In this document: in pieces, positions 24,501 through 36,685 of the stretch
Numbering within the stretch: position 1 is the stretch's first letter
Layout: the number at the start of each line of letters is the position of its first letter
Assembly: GCA_022702705.1 (NCBI GenBank)
Contig: CM040423.1
Location: 122,398,852-122,462,851 of the forward strand
DNA: 64,000 nucleotides
Source: Papilionanthe hookeriana x Papilionanthe teres
Lineage: Eukaryota; Streptophyta; Magnoliopsida; Asparagales; Orchidaceae
Direction: 5' to 3'
Program-made: the position numbers and the translations under genes
The notes under the pieces: generated by a model
Seen by the model: the letters and a program-made list of their open reading frames with translations, nothing else
Database searches by the model: none
What the model was told of the DNA's origin: nothing

Positions 24501-26316
24501 ACATTAGAGGAGAAAAAGTGATTTTTTTCCACTTTTAATTTAAATTATATAATTATTTTTGTGGAAAATAAAGATTTTCAATGAAAATCCAACAACATGA
24601 CCAATGTAAGGTTTCTGTCCTTAGGAAAATTATGGGATGTTCCTACTGACCAGAAGACCACTTGGACCAATTTTGGTGATTTTTTAAGTCATATTTTATT
24701 TATTATAATTATTTTGACTTTTAGGGTATTAATTAATTATAAAATAAAATTAAAGTTGAAAAATAGATTTTGTATTTTTCTTAAGTCCCTCTGAACTCAA
24801 GGAAGTCAGAGAAACAAATTTTATATTTTTCTAATTTTCTTTGATTTATTAGAATTATTTTAGTGGGAAAGTTTGAAAATTCATTTTTTTACATTAAAAA
24901 TTACATTAAGCTTTTAAAATTCAATATCTTAAATTAGAGACTTAAGAAAAATATTTGGTTGATTCCTAGGTGATTAATGAACAAAATATGACATTTTTGT
25001 AATTTTTAATATTTTTGTGATTTTCTTAATTTTTTAATTAGTAAAATATTGAAAATGAGGTTAAAAATGAAATTTTATAGAAAAATCAAATTTTAATTAT
25101 TTTAGACTTCTCTAATACTAGAGAGCCCACAAAATAAGTTTGGTGAATTTTTGAAGTGTATTTTAAGTTTTATGAATTTTTTGATTTTTAAAATAGCTGT
25201 GTCACTAAATTAATTCATTTAGTGGGCCAAATTAATTCCAATTGACTTGAGATTTTTATGTGAGGTTCTCTGTATCCTAAGTGATAATGGAGAATTATTT
25301 TCAAGTGATTTTGATGTGTGGTTACTCCTAATTAAAATTTAATTCCAAGGGTTTAGCCTAATTAGCATTATTCTTAAGGAATTAAATCAAACCATAATTT
25401 TCCTAGGGTTCTCTGGTTATAAGGTACCTCCCTTAATTTTTCTAAAATTTTCTAAGCAATATGCTAATTATTAGAATTAAAATCCCAAAACAGGCACATA
25501 AAATTAGAAATAAGATAAATTGCCCTAGAGATGACCTCTGGTCTTGGAAAATTCAGGGAATGCTCCCAAGAACAGTGGCTACAAAAGCCTTATGGTCTCA
25601 TGTCATGGTGAATTATGTATGCAAATAGAGAATTAAAACATCACAGAGAGTATATAAATAATTAAAAACCATAGACTCAACAAATTAACTTAATTCTTTT
25701 TCCACATTATTCTCCTCTGTTCACTGAGCAAGAGGGTATTTTTATTTTATTTTTATGATTTTTTATGCAAAGATATGATTTTTCAAAGTTCTAGTCATTT
25801 AAATAAATAAAGAATACCCTAATTTCCTACTTATCAAGCGTGGCGCCTCGTCATCCTTGGCAGCTCTGAAGTCCCACGCGGCGCTTTCTTATTCAACACC
25901 GCCATCTAACTGGGATGCCACGTGGCCCGCTGCTTCACTTCTTCTCCTCGTCCGGCTTGATCTCCACCGTTCGTTCATTACACGCACCATCCAACGGTAG
26001 CTGGTCATCGTCTATGACTAGTGCGTCCCGAGAGCCATCCACGTTCTAACCTTAAGATCTCCCTCATCTCTCAACCAAATTGCATGATCTTGGGCTCTAT
26101 TAACTCGTCTCGACAAGACGAACACATCTATATGACTATGATGTTATGAAATTAAATCAAATAAAATGGAGAATCGAATGAAGCTCTCACGAAGGATGGG
26201 TTCAATACCTTTGCTTTGAGAAGTGAAGCTTCAATCAGAGAGGCTTTGCACATTCGTTGGAGTCTAAGAAAGTTAGGGATGAAGCCTGGAGCTGCAGTGA
26301 AATGCCTAGACCTGAC
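21548..26316 (-). repeat. 5' LTR of A, U5-side part
   Basis: It starts TGTCGGCATATTTTTAGG, the complement of the family end ATGCCGACA, and runs to the B insertion at 26316. It aligns with C (37870-42560) and with the complement of B's LTRs but is clearly more diverged. 23600-25800 is very AT-rich. 25850-26050 is GC-richer. There is no gene; the 79-codon frame at 22352-22591 is discussed under rejected items. Together with 61101-63628 the LTR is about 7.3 kb. Confidence 0.9.
26312..26316. repeat. Target site duplication of B, left copy
   Basis: CTGAC lies directly before the TG of B's 5' LTR and again directly after the final CA (61096-61100). Confidence 0.95.
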
Positions 26317-26320
26317 TGTT

Positions 26321-26341
26321 GACCTCATTTTTGATGAGGTC
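26321..26341. repeat. Perfect inverted repeat at the LTR head (B 5' LTR)
   Basis: GACCTCAT, TTTTG, ATGAGGTC: an 8-bp perfect stem with a 5-nt loop, 4 bp inside the LTR end. Confidence 0.75.
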
Positions 26342-28679
26342 TTCTCTTCTTCTCTTTAGTACTTAGGATCTAGCCTTAGGCTTTTCCTTTGACTATCTTA
26401 GAGGAGTAGAATTGGGACAAACCTTTTAGAAATTCAAACCACTTCTTAACTCCCTGCAAACTCCACAAACTTGACTGTAGACCCCTAATCACCTAGAGGG
26501 TTGAAATCGAAATGTGGAAGTTTAAAGGATGAGTTCCTATAGGACTCTTTGGCCTTAGGACCGCACTGGGTGGCACGGTGCAGTGAGAGGCTGACTTACA
26601 CACACACTACACTTCCACATACCTCCTAAAACCACACCCATACCTAACTTGACCTCCTGACTCATGTAGGTGATTCACATGGATGGTCCTTAACCCCTAA
26701 GCCCTTGGCTAAGAGGGTTAGGAACAACATAGTGGATGCCTCAAATGAGTCCCTCCATGGCTTATGTGGGCTTGATATGGCTTCATGGCTCAACCAAAAT
26801 GATTCCACTCCACTCAAATTCACCCGATCTTCAATTTTCCAAATTTTCGATTTTTGACCCCGGGACCACTACACCCTCCAGTCTACCCAAAACCCTCGAA
26901 ATTACCCAAATTTTCCAAAATTTCCTAAATCACCCAAAATTCCTCAAAATTGATCTTAAACATTTCCACATCACTCAAATTGATCATCCATACCCAAAAA
27001 TACCAAAAATTCCAAGAAAACCTCCCAATACCCTCCAAATACCCAAAATACCCCTCTTGGCCAAAAATCCAAAAATTCATAAAATTCCCAGAAAATTCCG
27101 AAAAATCCCAAATATTCCCAATTTCATTTTGTCCAACTACACCATGGGTTAATTTTGTCAATTTACCCCACTTTTGTCAAAACCCCCAATTTGACCCATT
27201 TTAACCCAAAGTGAACCCAATGTCAAAACAAACCTACCAAATTGACCCCAATTTTTGGTCCAATTCAATTCTAAACTTCAATTCAACATCCCCAATACCA
27301 ATCTAGACCAAATCCAAGTCCAATTTGATTGACATTTGGATCCAATCTCACTTTTGGCCTTAAAGCCCAATTTGGACCCATGACCCAAACCTAACCCAAA
27401 CTCACCCAATTCAACTCCAATTAACCCCAAATCTTTTCTAAATCTTCCTTAACATTCCCACAAGCAAAACACTAACATGATTTGCCCAAAATTTATACCC
27501 AAACCCTACTCAAATTCAACCCAAAGCTAAAAGGCCCATTTTTGACCTAAACCCGAAACCTAACCCAGAATGAGCCCAAACCCCAAAATCAAAGCCCAAC
27601 CAAAGCCAAAACCTCTTTGAAACACTCCCATAAACATTCCTCAACATTGATTTTACATCAATTTTAACCCTAGCCCAACATTAGCCCAAGTTAGCCCAAT
27701 TTGACCTGCATAGGCCCACTTACCAAATAAACCCAAATTCAAACCAATTCAACTCCAAATCACACCAAATTGATTCCAAGCCCTTCATAGAACATCCCTA
27801 AACCAATTATGACATTTATTTGACAAAGTTCTTCACAAAATTTTTATCCAAATGCACATCCTAAAATCAAAAGCCCATTTCCCTTAAACTTTCCTAAAAG
27901 CCCACTTCACCACATCCAAAGGCCCAAAATCTACCCTAAAGCCCACATGACAACTCCATTTGTCATCCACTTAATTAAATCCATTACCTAAGTCCTAAAT
28001 TCACCATCAAATTATTCCAAATCAAGTTTCATACAAATTTCCATCAAATTACCAAAAATTGTTAAAACCCATTTTCATGAAATTGACCAAACCTTTTCCC
28101 AAGCCAAAGGTGAGCCATGCAAGCCATGGACAAGCCACATGAAGCCATGGAAGGCTTGACATGTGATCAAGCCATTAATGGCAAAAGGAGGGGCCCCTTT
28201 CCTAATCCTCCTTAACCCCATTTTTACCTTAAGCATGTCACACACTAAACCATGCTTAGCCACCTCATCATGGATGGATACCACACCACTCTCCCTTGGG
28301 CGACCCAATCGATCCTCTCGGCCCAAAATCGAGGCCATGGGGAGGTGCACCCAACCCAAACCAATGGGTTGACCAAATTAAGACCAAAATGACCCCCACC
28401 CCATTCCATTTTAATTCAAACACTTTACACATGTCCAAGCCCAATTGACTTCACCATTGCCAAGCCCTGACCTCCTTGGTAAAGATGGTGACCCATGCCT
28501 GCCGGCCAGCCGCCTGGATCGCCGCAAAACACCACACCCGAGAGCATCATGTGAGCCCAAGCTTGGAATTCTCACCTGCTGAGTTGCCCCATGCCCAATA
28601 GCCACCATGGCCGTTCTTCTCCTCACCGAAGCAGTCGATCCCATGCCTCAACTCCCCCGGGAGGCCCTCCACCCTCTCC

Positions 28680-28687
28680 TATTTAAA
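28680..28687 (+). promoter_or_regulatory. TATA-like box, B 5' LTR
   Basis: TATTTAAA sits in a GC-rich, C/T-rich setting (CCTCTCC before it, CTCCACCCCTCTC after it), 2.36 kb from the LTR start. The same octamer is in all five LTR copies. It is the best candidate for the element promoter. Confidence 0.55.
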
Positions 28688-28785
28688 CTCCACCCCTCTC
28701 GGCCATGAGGGGAGCCGAGCAAAAACCTTAAGGAAACTCGCCAAAATTGTTCCAAACTCCTCCCCATACACGAGCACTTGATCCC

Positions 28786-28792
28786 CAGGTGA
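28786..28792 (+). promoter_or_regulatory. Possible splice donor in B 5' LTR leader
   Basis: CAG|GTGAG, about 105 bp after the TATA box; a second, CAG|GTGAGC, is at 28868-28873. Both are good matches to a plant donor, but neither is kept in A, and the 3' LTR copy lacks one G at the first. They could join the acceptor at 49626. Confidence 0.25.
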
Positions 28793-31279
28793 GATCCCCC
28801 CGCCATTTCTTCTCTGCGAGCTCAATTTCGGAGTTGAAATTCCACCCAAAACCAGGACACTTCTCCACAGGTGAGCCAATCCCCAAATTGATTGGTTCTA
28901 CACCTTCACTCAGCACCAAGGGAAGGTGTCCACCAACAAAAGCCCCATCTCCGGGCCACCCGAGTTGCTCCAGCCTCCAAGCTTTGTGATCGGGCTTGGT
29001 CGAAATCACATCTGAGACAATTCACTGCACCGGGAGACTTCATCCGGAGCTTCACTGGGATCCAATCGAAGGTGCAACAACTCTCGGATCGAAGCCACAC
29101 TTCTCTGAGCAAATGTATGAACTAATTCTTCATCCCGAGCTTCTGGAGATTCTCCATTTCGAATGCTTTAATTTCAATGCATGATAACCGTATAGATGTG
29201 TTCGTCTCTTCAAGACGAATCCATAGAGCATAAGAACATGAAAATCCATTGAGTATCGAGTGAGATCTTAGGGATTTAGTGTGGACGGCTCTCGGGTGAG
29301 GATGCTCGGGGACGATGAACGGATGCCGTCCATTCAATACACGCGCGGGCGGACGGCTCAGATGGCGTCGGACCAGGAGACGGAGCGATACAGCGGGCCC
29401 CGGAAGCGCTGACTCAGATGGCGGCGTCGAATGGGAGCGCGACACGCGGCGTTTCGGAGATGCCGAGGATGAGTTGGCGCCGCGTGGATAAATAGAAAAT
29501 TAGGGTATTTTTTTTATTTATTTAATTCCCTAAACTTGAAAAATTCATTCTTTGTGTAGAAAAATCAGAAAAATAAAATAAAAATACCCACTTGCTTAGT
29601 GAACAGAGGAGAATAATGTGGAAAAGAAATCATTTAATTTCATCAAGTATTTTATTTTTCATAATTTATTTACTCTCTGCATACTTTTAATTCTCCATGC
29701 ATGTATACAATTCACCATGACATGAGACCATAGGGCTTTTGAAGCCTCTGAATTTGTGAACATTTCCTGAATTTTCCAAAGTCAGAGGTCATCCCTATAA
29801 AAAGTTATTGATTTTTCAAATTCATGTTGCTGTTTTGAGTATTTTAATTCCAATAAATAGCATGTTGTGAAATAAATTCTAGGAAAATTTGGTGATGTTC
29901 CTTATGACCAGAGAACCCTAGGAAAAATAGGTTTTGAGTTAGTTTATTTAAAACAACCCTAATTGGCTTAAACACCCAAAATAGGTCTCTAATTAATTAA
30001 AGTTAACCATGCATCAAATTGACTTAAAATCAATTCTCCACTGACCTTTAGGGTCAGAGGAACCCATCATAAAAATTTGAGGTCAATTAGACTTGGCTAG
30101 CCCCACTAATTGGGTTGATTAAACCACTTAGTCATTTTAAACTTTAAAAATTCATAACTTTCAAAATACTTTTCAAAAATTCACCAAATTGGTTTTGGAG
30201 CTTCTCTGATATCAGGGGAATTTAAGAAAATTAAAATTTCAATTTTCTAAAAAAAGTTGATTTTTAATAATATTTTAATATTTTTAATAATTAAAAAATA
30301 ATAAAAATCACAAAAATAATAAAATTCACCAAAATGTCACATTTTGAATTTTAATCACTTAGGAACAAACCCCACATTTTCTTAGGTCTATTTAGTGAAA
30401 TATTAAATTTTAAAGCCCTAGGGTAATTTTAAAATTAAAAAAATGTATTTTCTAGCATATTCACTAAAATAATTATAATAAATAATAGAAAAATCAGAAA
30501 ATTGCAAAATTTGATTCTCTGATTTCCTTGATATCAGAGAGATTTTTGAAAAATATAAAATTTATTTTTTAACATTTATTTTATTTTTAAATTAATTAAA
30601 ACTCCAAAACTTAAAATAATTATAATAAAAATAATATAATTCAGAAAATCACCAAAATTGGTCCAAGTGGTCCTCTAGTCATTAGGAATGTCCCTTAATT
30701 TTCTTAAGGACAGAAACTTTCCCTTGGTCATGTTATTAAATTTTCCTTGGAAATCTCTATTTTTCACCAAAAATAATTATATAAATAAATTAAATACAGA
30801 AAAATCACATTTTCTCCTCTCATGTCTTTATTGACATATGAGTGAAGTCATATAAAAATTTCAAGTTCATTTGAGTTCAATTTAGTGAGTTATGAAATTA
30901 TTAAGCTTAAAGGGTAAAGTGGTAATTAAATTTTTAACCCTTAATTAAAACTTTAGGTTTAATAAAAAAATTAACAAGTAAAATATTTGATCCTAATCTG
31001 ATTTGGATGATTGAAATTTAAATAATTAAAGGGTAGAAACCCATTAAACAATTTTAAAATGATTAAACTTTAATTAAATAATGGATTAAATTTGGAAGAA
31101 TAATAAAATTGGAATTATTAAAGCAGGGATATTATTAGGAAGAGATTTATTCTTTAATTTAAAAATCCCTAAATTAATTATCTCATTAATATTCAATTCT
31201 TAATTAAAATGATAACTCAAATTTAAAATATATTAAAAGACTTAATCATTAAACTAAAATTAAATTATTAAACTCTTTT

Positions 31280-31710
31280 AAAAATTTTAATTAAAAAAAA
31301 TAAAATTAAATTCAAATTAAATTAAACTAAATAAATTAAATTAAATTAAATTAAATTAAATTAAGATTAAAAATTAAATTAAATTAAATTAAACAAATTA
31401 AGTTAAATTAAATTAATTTAATTTAAATAAATTAAATTAAATTAAATTAAATTAAATTAAATCAAATTAAATTAAAAATTAAATTAAATTAAATAAACAA
31501 ATTAAAATTAAATTAAATTAAGTTAAATAAAATAAAATAAAATAAAATTTTAAATTAAATTAAATTAAATCAAATTAAATTAAAATTAAATCAAATCAAA
31601 TTAAATTAATTTAACATCAAATCAAACTAAATTGAATTAAATTAAATTAAAATTAAAACTCAATTAAATTAAATTAAATTAAAATTAAATTGAATTAAAT
31701 AACAACACCT
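31280..31710. repeat. AATTA-type AT-rich tandem array in B 5' LTR
   Basis: Runs of AAATT units (TTAAATTAAATTAAATT) are broken by AAACAAATT and AATCAAATT. The same array is at 58560-59000 and, complemented, at 39975-40320, with different copy numbers. Confidence 0.9.
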
Positions 31711-33703
31711 AAAACAGAAAGAAATTAAATATAAAGCAACTTGAACACTATTCCAAATTTAAACCCTTTAACTTAAATCAAATCATTTGAATACCAATTT
31801 ACCCTTGAAAGCTTTAGTTATCATAATTCCTAAACAGAACATTAAATGAAATGTTACTTCATTTATAGGATATTCAAATGTCCTAGTTCACTGAGCAAGA
31901 TAACAAAACTTGAATCCCTGGACGATTAATTCATTTATATAATTAAATTCATTTGGACTTAAAACAATCCTAGAAATATTGAAAAGATGTTTAAGATTAT
32001 TCTTAAGCACTTCCTCAATATGATAGGACATTTATAAGAACAATTGGCCTTAATTGTTCTTTGATGAAGAAAATCGTCCTCAAACCAAAACACAAGAAAC
32101 CTAGACGTCATAGGAAATGACTAGCTATAGGATTAGGAATTTGGTAGAAAACCATAACCCTTACCTTAGCTTTACCTAGGAACTTGCTTAAATATTCTAA
32201 TTGTGTTTTAAGTGCAGCTTGGGATGACGGGAAGACCCTCCAGGTACGCTTTTATTTTATTGCAATTTACTTTCCTGCAATTTACTTTCTTGCAATTTAT
32301 TTAACTGCATTGCACTTACTTTTTCTTGCATGATAAACAACTCGTTGCATGAAAACCCACACCTTTAGGATAGTCCCTAAAGCTGAAACCAAAACTAAGT
32401 TAAAAGTCATTGCAAGATAAAATTCACCGCCACAACATTTCAAAATATAAAACAACTCAAAATTTAATCACAAACGGAACACAAAACTACAATTACAATT
32501 AAATTAAAACATCTCGTTGGATGATCGGGAATACCTCGGATGATGTAACCTACGTGTTGCTAACGGGATTTCCCACAGTCTAAATGAAAGTGTGGAACTC
32601 ATTCAGTTGAGTTTAGTAAATTCATCTAGACTAAGTGAATCCGATAAAAATAATGATGCGGAAGGATGGAACCGTGGGATCTTAACCGGTGTCGTTATAA
32701 TCAACTTTAAGATTTGTTTTAATTAAAACACAAAAACACTTGGAAATTAAGACTTCTCTAAACCAAGACACTTTTCTCATCCTCTGATTCATGACTTCTA
32801 AAACTAAACCTCTGCAACAACAAGGAGCTCGGAGCATGGTGGGCGGCGACGGCCATCGTCGTCGTGAAAACTTGAATCCACATCGGCAAAACTTTCCTAG
32901 AATTAAATAACCAAGCCATAGGACTTCGAGGTAGTTTGCCTAATGCAACATAAATCCTCAACCTTTTGTTAGGCATTTGCACTGCAAATTAAGCCCTAAC
33001 CGGACTTAGGATTCCGAGGTAGTCGTTGGGTACGACATAAACCCTCACATCTTCAAGGCTATTTGTATGATTCTATCATATAAATATAAGTCCTAATTAA
33101 TTAAAATTGACAAAATCAAAACATTTAAATAAATATTAGGATTTTCTTAAATCTAAGCCAAACAATAGGATAGTCGGGAAATTACCGAAGTTCACTTCGA
33201 ATCTGTGATTTCTCCTACCGTTCTTCCTTTGGATTCCCAAAACTAAATGTTCTAAACTTGATCCATTCCTTATTGAAATTCAAAACTTCAATCCCTTGAA
33301 AACTTAAACTTTGAAATCCTTGAGAGCAGAATTATTGATTATTATCGAGAGTTTTCTTAGGTGATTCCCATCACTTAAGATGTAATTAACTATAGGGGCT
33401 TACCCTTATAGGGAATTTTAAAGAACCCAGGTAATATAAACCCTGTTTAATGTTTTTATATTAAGCAGGGGAATTTTGTCGGCTTATAAAATTGGTTTGC
33501 AGACCAAACGGATGTCACAAATCTTCTAGTTTATTTAATCGAGCCCCACCGTCAAGCAGTGTGTCTATCCTTAGGGATAGATACACTGTTTGTGGTGCGG
33601 TGCTGACGTGAGATCGGTTTAATCTCATATCTTAAAACCTTCAAATTTAAAATTATTTTCAAAATCAAATACTACTTTTCAAATTATTTATTTTAATTAA
33701 ATT

Positions 33704-33740
33704 AAAAATTCGCCGACAGATTTCTGTTAGGCGACCCCTC
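33704..33740 (+). repeat. Internal copy of the LTR-end/PBS junction in U5
   Basis: AAAAATTCGCCGACAGATTT, then CTG...GCGACCCC, resembles AAAAATATGCCGACAAGATT, then TCTGGCGACTCC, at the true LTR end 57 bp downstream. It occurs in every LTR copy. Confidence 0.7.
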
Positions 33741-33782
33741 TTCAAAATAAAACAAAACTTAAAAATATGCCGACAAGATTTC

Positions 33783-33800
33783 TGGCGACTCCGCTGGGGA
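33783..33800 (+). promoter_or_regulatory. Primer binding site of B (tRNA-Arg type)
   Basis: TGGCGACTCCGCTGGGGA lies 7 bases after the LTR. It pairs at 17 of 18 positions with the 3' end of plant tRNA-Arg(ACG) as I recall it. Ogre/Tat elements are known to use tRNA-Arg. Confidence 0.85.
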
Positions 33801-34302
33801 AAATTCCTCTCTCCATTATAATCAGATAATTCTGCTTTCAAAAATCGGTAGTACATCCATGTCCTTAGTGGATCAAACTACCCTTCTTTCCGTTGGAATA
33901 CTATGTTCATTTCTATCTTGAATGAGTATAGCCAACATTCTCTCGGATTTAGGAGCCACTGTTTAGACACCCCTAAACAGAGAGGTTCCGAGATCCTTTT
34001 ACCTCATTTCTGAGGTGGGGTGGACCCCTGATAGGTGTTAGTTTAGGAATGATCCTTCGAGTCGAGAAGTCTTGCTTAAGACTTTCTTTTCCTCTCTGAA
34101 TCGGATTCCTTACCTTCTCTACACCTTTGAACATTCCGTTCTAAATAAACAAACCCTCTAATAAGTGATTCTTTTAACAAATGATTCCCTCTTATAAATA
34201 CATGAACAAGAATGAGTTCGGACTCTTTTTCAATCCCTTTCTTTTCGTCCTAAAGAAAAGAAGCATAACTTGGGACTAACAACCAGAATCTACCCTGCAG
34301 AA
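33801..34302 (+). other. Leader of B between PBS and gag
   Basis: No gene is seen. It contains AAACAGAGAGGTTCCGAGA and a region matching A 21000-21524. It probably contributes to packaging, by position only. Confidence 0.5.
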
Positions 34303-35850
34303 ATGGAAGCCCCGAAACTGATTTTTTCCTTCACCAACGGACTGGACTTCGTCGTCTATAAGGATGAGCTGCCCGACAATGGGATCATCCGATTTGGACG
34401 GGGATTTGAAAACACGAACGTCAAGGTCACCGACGTCTCCCTCTTTGCACGCGACGAACAAGGTATCCGAAGGCCGAGGAGCCATCGCGCGAGTTCGACC
34501 TTAGGTCGACCCAAGAGTTTCCTCCCCTGCAAAGGATCCCGACTAGGAGGAGTGCTTGCCGTCCGCGGGAGGACCGTTCTTACTACCCCCACTCGGTCTA
34601 GTTGTTTCGCACCTACCCCGACTTCCGCCAAATCAAAGGGGAAAGAAATCCGGAACTATGGTAAACTCGTTACCGTGGAGGGTACGGATCTTCTCGTAAG
34701 ACCTTCGTTTTCGAAATCGGGTCCGGTTCAAAGATTCCGTCACCGACGAAGACCCAAAGAAGAAACGAAGTAGAAGGATCGCCGGAGAAGCCGGAGCTGC
34801 CGAGATTGCTTTCTGGAGGAGATCCCGGAATCGCCTGAATATACACCGCTACCGGAATATACACCGCCGCTCGACTACATACCACTTTTGGGAGGAAGCG
34901 GTTTCCATCCCCTCTCGCCGTAGAGGATGAGGAGAATGTTCGCAAGATTCGTTGCCACATTACCTCGGCCCGCATACTACAACGATAGCCGCAAGAAAAG
35001 AACTTGAACTACGCCGTTTGCTCGACCGCAAACTTTGGTAGAAAAGTTAGCAAGGAAGGAAAAGCGCCCCGTATCGGAAATTCTACGAAGGATAGGGCGG
35101 GTGCCGGTCAAATCCCGTCTTGGACCCCGAGTAGAACCCGCCATCATGACGGAAAAGCCAAGCAAGAGAATGAAGGCTAGTCCGCTCGTCGTAGTCTCGG
35201 GATTACGGATTAGGGAGGATACCACCTTCCGGCATTTGGCCGACGGACCATCCGGTCCTAGACCTTCTGCTGCTAGAAGGATGGTGTGGTGTCCCACTAC
35301 TGGGCGATTGAGATTGAAACGACGGCCCGAGAAAGAAAGTCTCGCCGAGAGGCCGGAATGCGAAGAAAGTGCTACTCGCGATAAAGGGGACTCGTGAAAA
35401 AGGGACCCGACAGCTATCGCATGACAACCGCAAAGACACACGAAAGCTCCGCTAGAAGATGCCATGGAAAAGTTGAGAACCGATATCCGACGGTTGGCAA
35501 AAGAAAGAGAAGAAAAGTTCGGAGATGAGATCGATTCATCGGAATTCATGGACGACGAATATGCGAAATCAATATGGTTGAGACACGAGCTTCATCGGCT
35601 TCGCAAGGTGCTCCTGCGGCCGCAGAAGAGATGAGCCGGAGCCGATGAGAAGACGGCTTCGGGAAAAGGACGACACGATCGCTCGAATGGCGAAAAGGAT
35701 GGAAGAGATGGTCGTAGCTCCGGCCACTCTCCGCAGTCAAGTACAACCACATAGAGAGACACCCCCAGAGGTCATTCACATTGCAGACGGAGGAAAGGAG
35801 ATTACATCCGTCAATGGGGATGACCAGCTGAAAAAGGATACAACACAAAG
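34303..35850 (+). pseudogene. Long N-terminal gag region of B
   Basis: About 515 codons in several frames. The first 50 residues match A well. Later parts are K/R-rich, with VSEILRRIGRV at about 35070 (A has VSEILRRMGRL), then a charged stretch with KLRTDIRRLAKEREEK at 35470-35520 and a RLREKDDTIARMAKRMEEM piece at 35645, probably a coiled coil before capsid. No known domain is recognised. It is conserved in both copies, so it is part of the element and not captured debris. Confidence 0.65.
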
Positions 35851-36685
35851 TATGATCCCTGAAAAGGATATCAAGAACTTGGTAGAACAGCAGGTGCGAG
35901 AAGCCTTAGCACAATCAAAGAGCGGGACATCCATTCGGAAGGGTAGACCTTAGCCAGAAGAATTCGACGCTGTCCAATACCCGAAAGGCTTCGTACCACC
36001 TCCGTTCAAGACATTCGATGGAACAGGAACCCCGACGGCATGTTGCACACTTTCGTGCCGGTTGTTGCAATGCCGGCGGGAGTGATGCGTTACTCTTCCG
36101 ACGAGTTCGTCGGCGATCCGTCGAGAATCGCCTTCGACTGGTATGCAGAATTACCCAATGGCTCGGTGAAGACATTCTCAGAGCTAGAGAGCCTCTTCAT
36201 CAAGCGATTTGCTGGAGCTCAGCACCACATCACTATAGGTGATTTAGTGGTAGAGAAACAAAGGCCGAATGAAACTTTGGTGGATTACATACTTCGATGG
36301 AGGAACTTAAGCATGAAGTGTGAACCACAACTGCAAGAACAACATGCAGTCGGCATCTTGCTTAAAAGCATTCTCGGCCCGATAGTACTTCTCCTCAAAG
36401 GATTCACTATTAAGACTTTCGAGAAGTTGTTAAGCAAGGCCGGAAGCTTGCAAGAAGAGGCGAAGCAATTAAGTTTCGCCGACAAGACGGACAAGCGAGA
36501 AGCCGGTAAAGACCTTCGAAAGAAATCCGGGATCGTTGCGGCAGTTGATAAAGGCAAGCAACCGATGCAAATACCACCGGAACCGCCGCGACGAACCACA
36601 ACGAGATTACCGAGCAACCCCGGTCCAGCTATCAGTCGTCTCCGCAGTATGAACAACCGTCCCGTCCGCAACGTACATTAAGGGA
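35851..36685 (+). pseudogene. Gag capsid region of B
   Basis: It begins MIPEKDIKNLVEQQVREALA, then a stop at 35953 and a frameshift near 36030, then 36040-36681, an open run with WYAELPNGSVKTFSELESLF, ETLVDYILRWRNLSMK and LLLKGFTIKTFEKLLSKAG. It ends with VDKGKQPMQIPPEPPRR, joining the knuckle region. It is the RNA-binding/shell part of gag by family knowledge. Confidence 0.85.

Larger units (their letters stand above)
26317..33775 (+). repeat. 5' LTR of B
   Basis: The LTR has clear zones: a short head with a hairpin, a C/A-rich zone (26800-28400) with very few G, a GC-rich zone (28420-29480) with the TATA-like box, an AT-rich zone (29500-32200) with an AATTAAATT array, and a tail (32200-33775). 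No coding sequence is evident. If transcription starts just after the TATA box, U3 is about 2.4 kb and the R/U5 leader about 5 kb. Confidence 0.95.

Noticed and set aside
26736..27204. Open frames rich in P, N, K and F in the C/A-rich LTR zone (also 54091-54529)
   Set aside because: Low-complexity sequence with few stop triplets produces long frames in more than one phase.
28163..28372. Open frame in the LTR repeated at 42941-43414 and 55485-55694
   Set aside because: The copies are nearly identical DNA, so an open frame in each is not independent evidence; A's homologous stretch does not keep it.
28786..28873. Two strong splice donor matches as firm sites
   Set aside because: A lacks both, C keeps at most part (GTGTC and CTGAG forms), so they are listed only as possible.
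31280..31710. Regular short repeats that might be taken for a CRISPR-like array
   Set aside because: AAATT units without spacers; simple plant LTR sequence.
34356..34975. Minus-strand frames over gag of B, also at 35915-36175 and 36285-36671
   Set aside because: They are opposite-strand readings of a CG-rich coding region with no likeness to known proteins and no counterpart in A.
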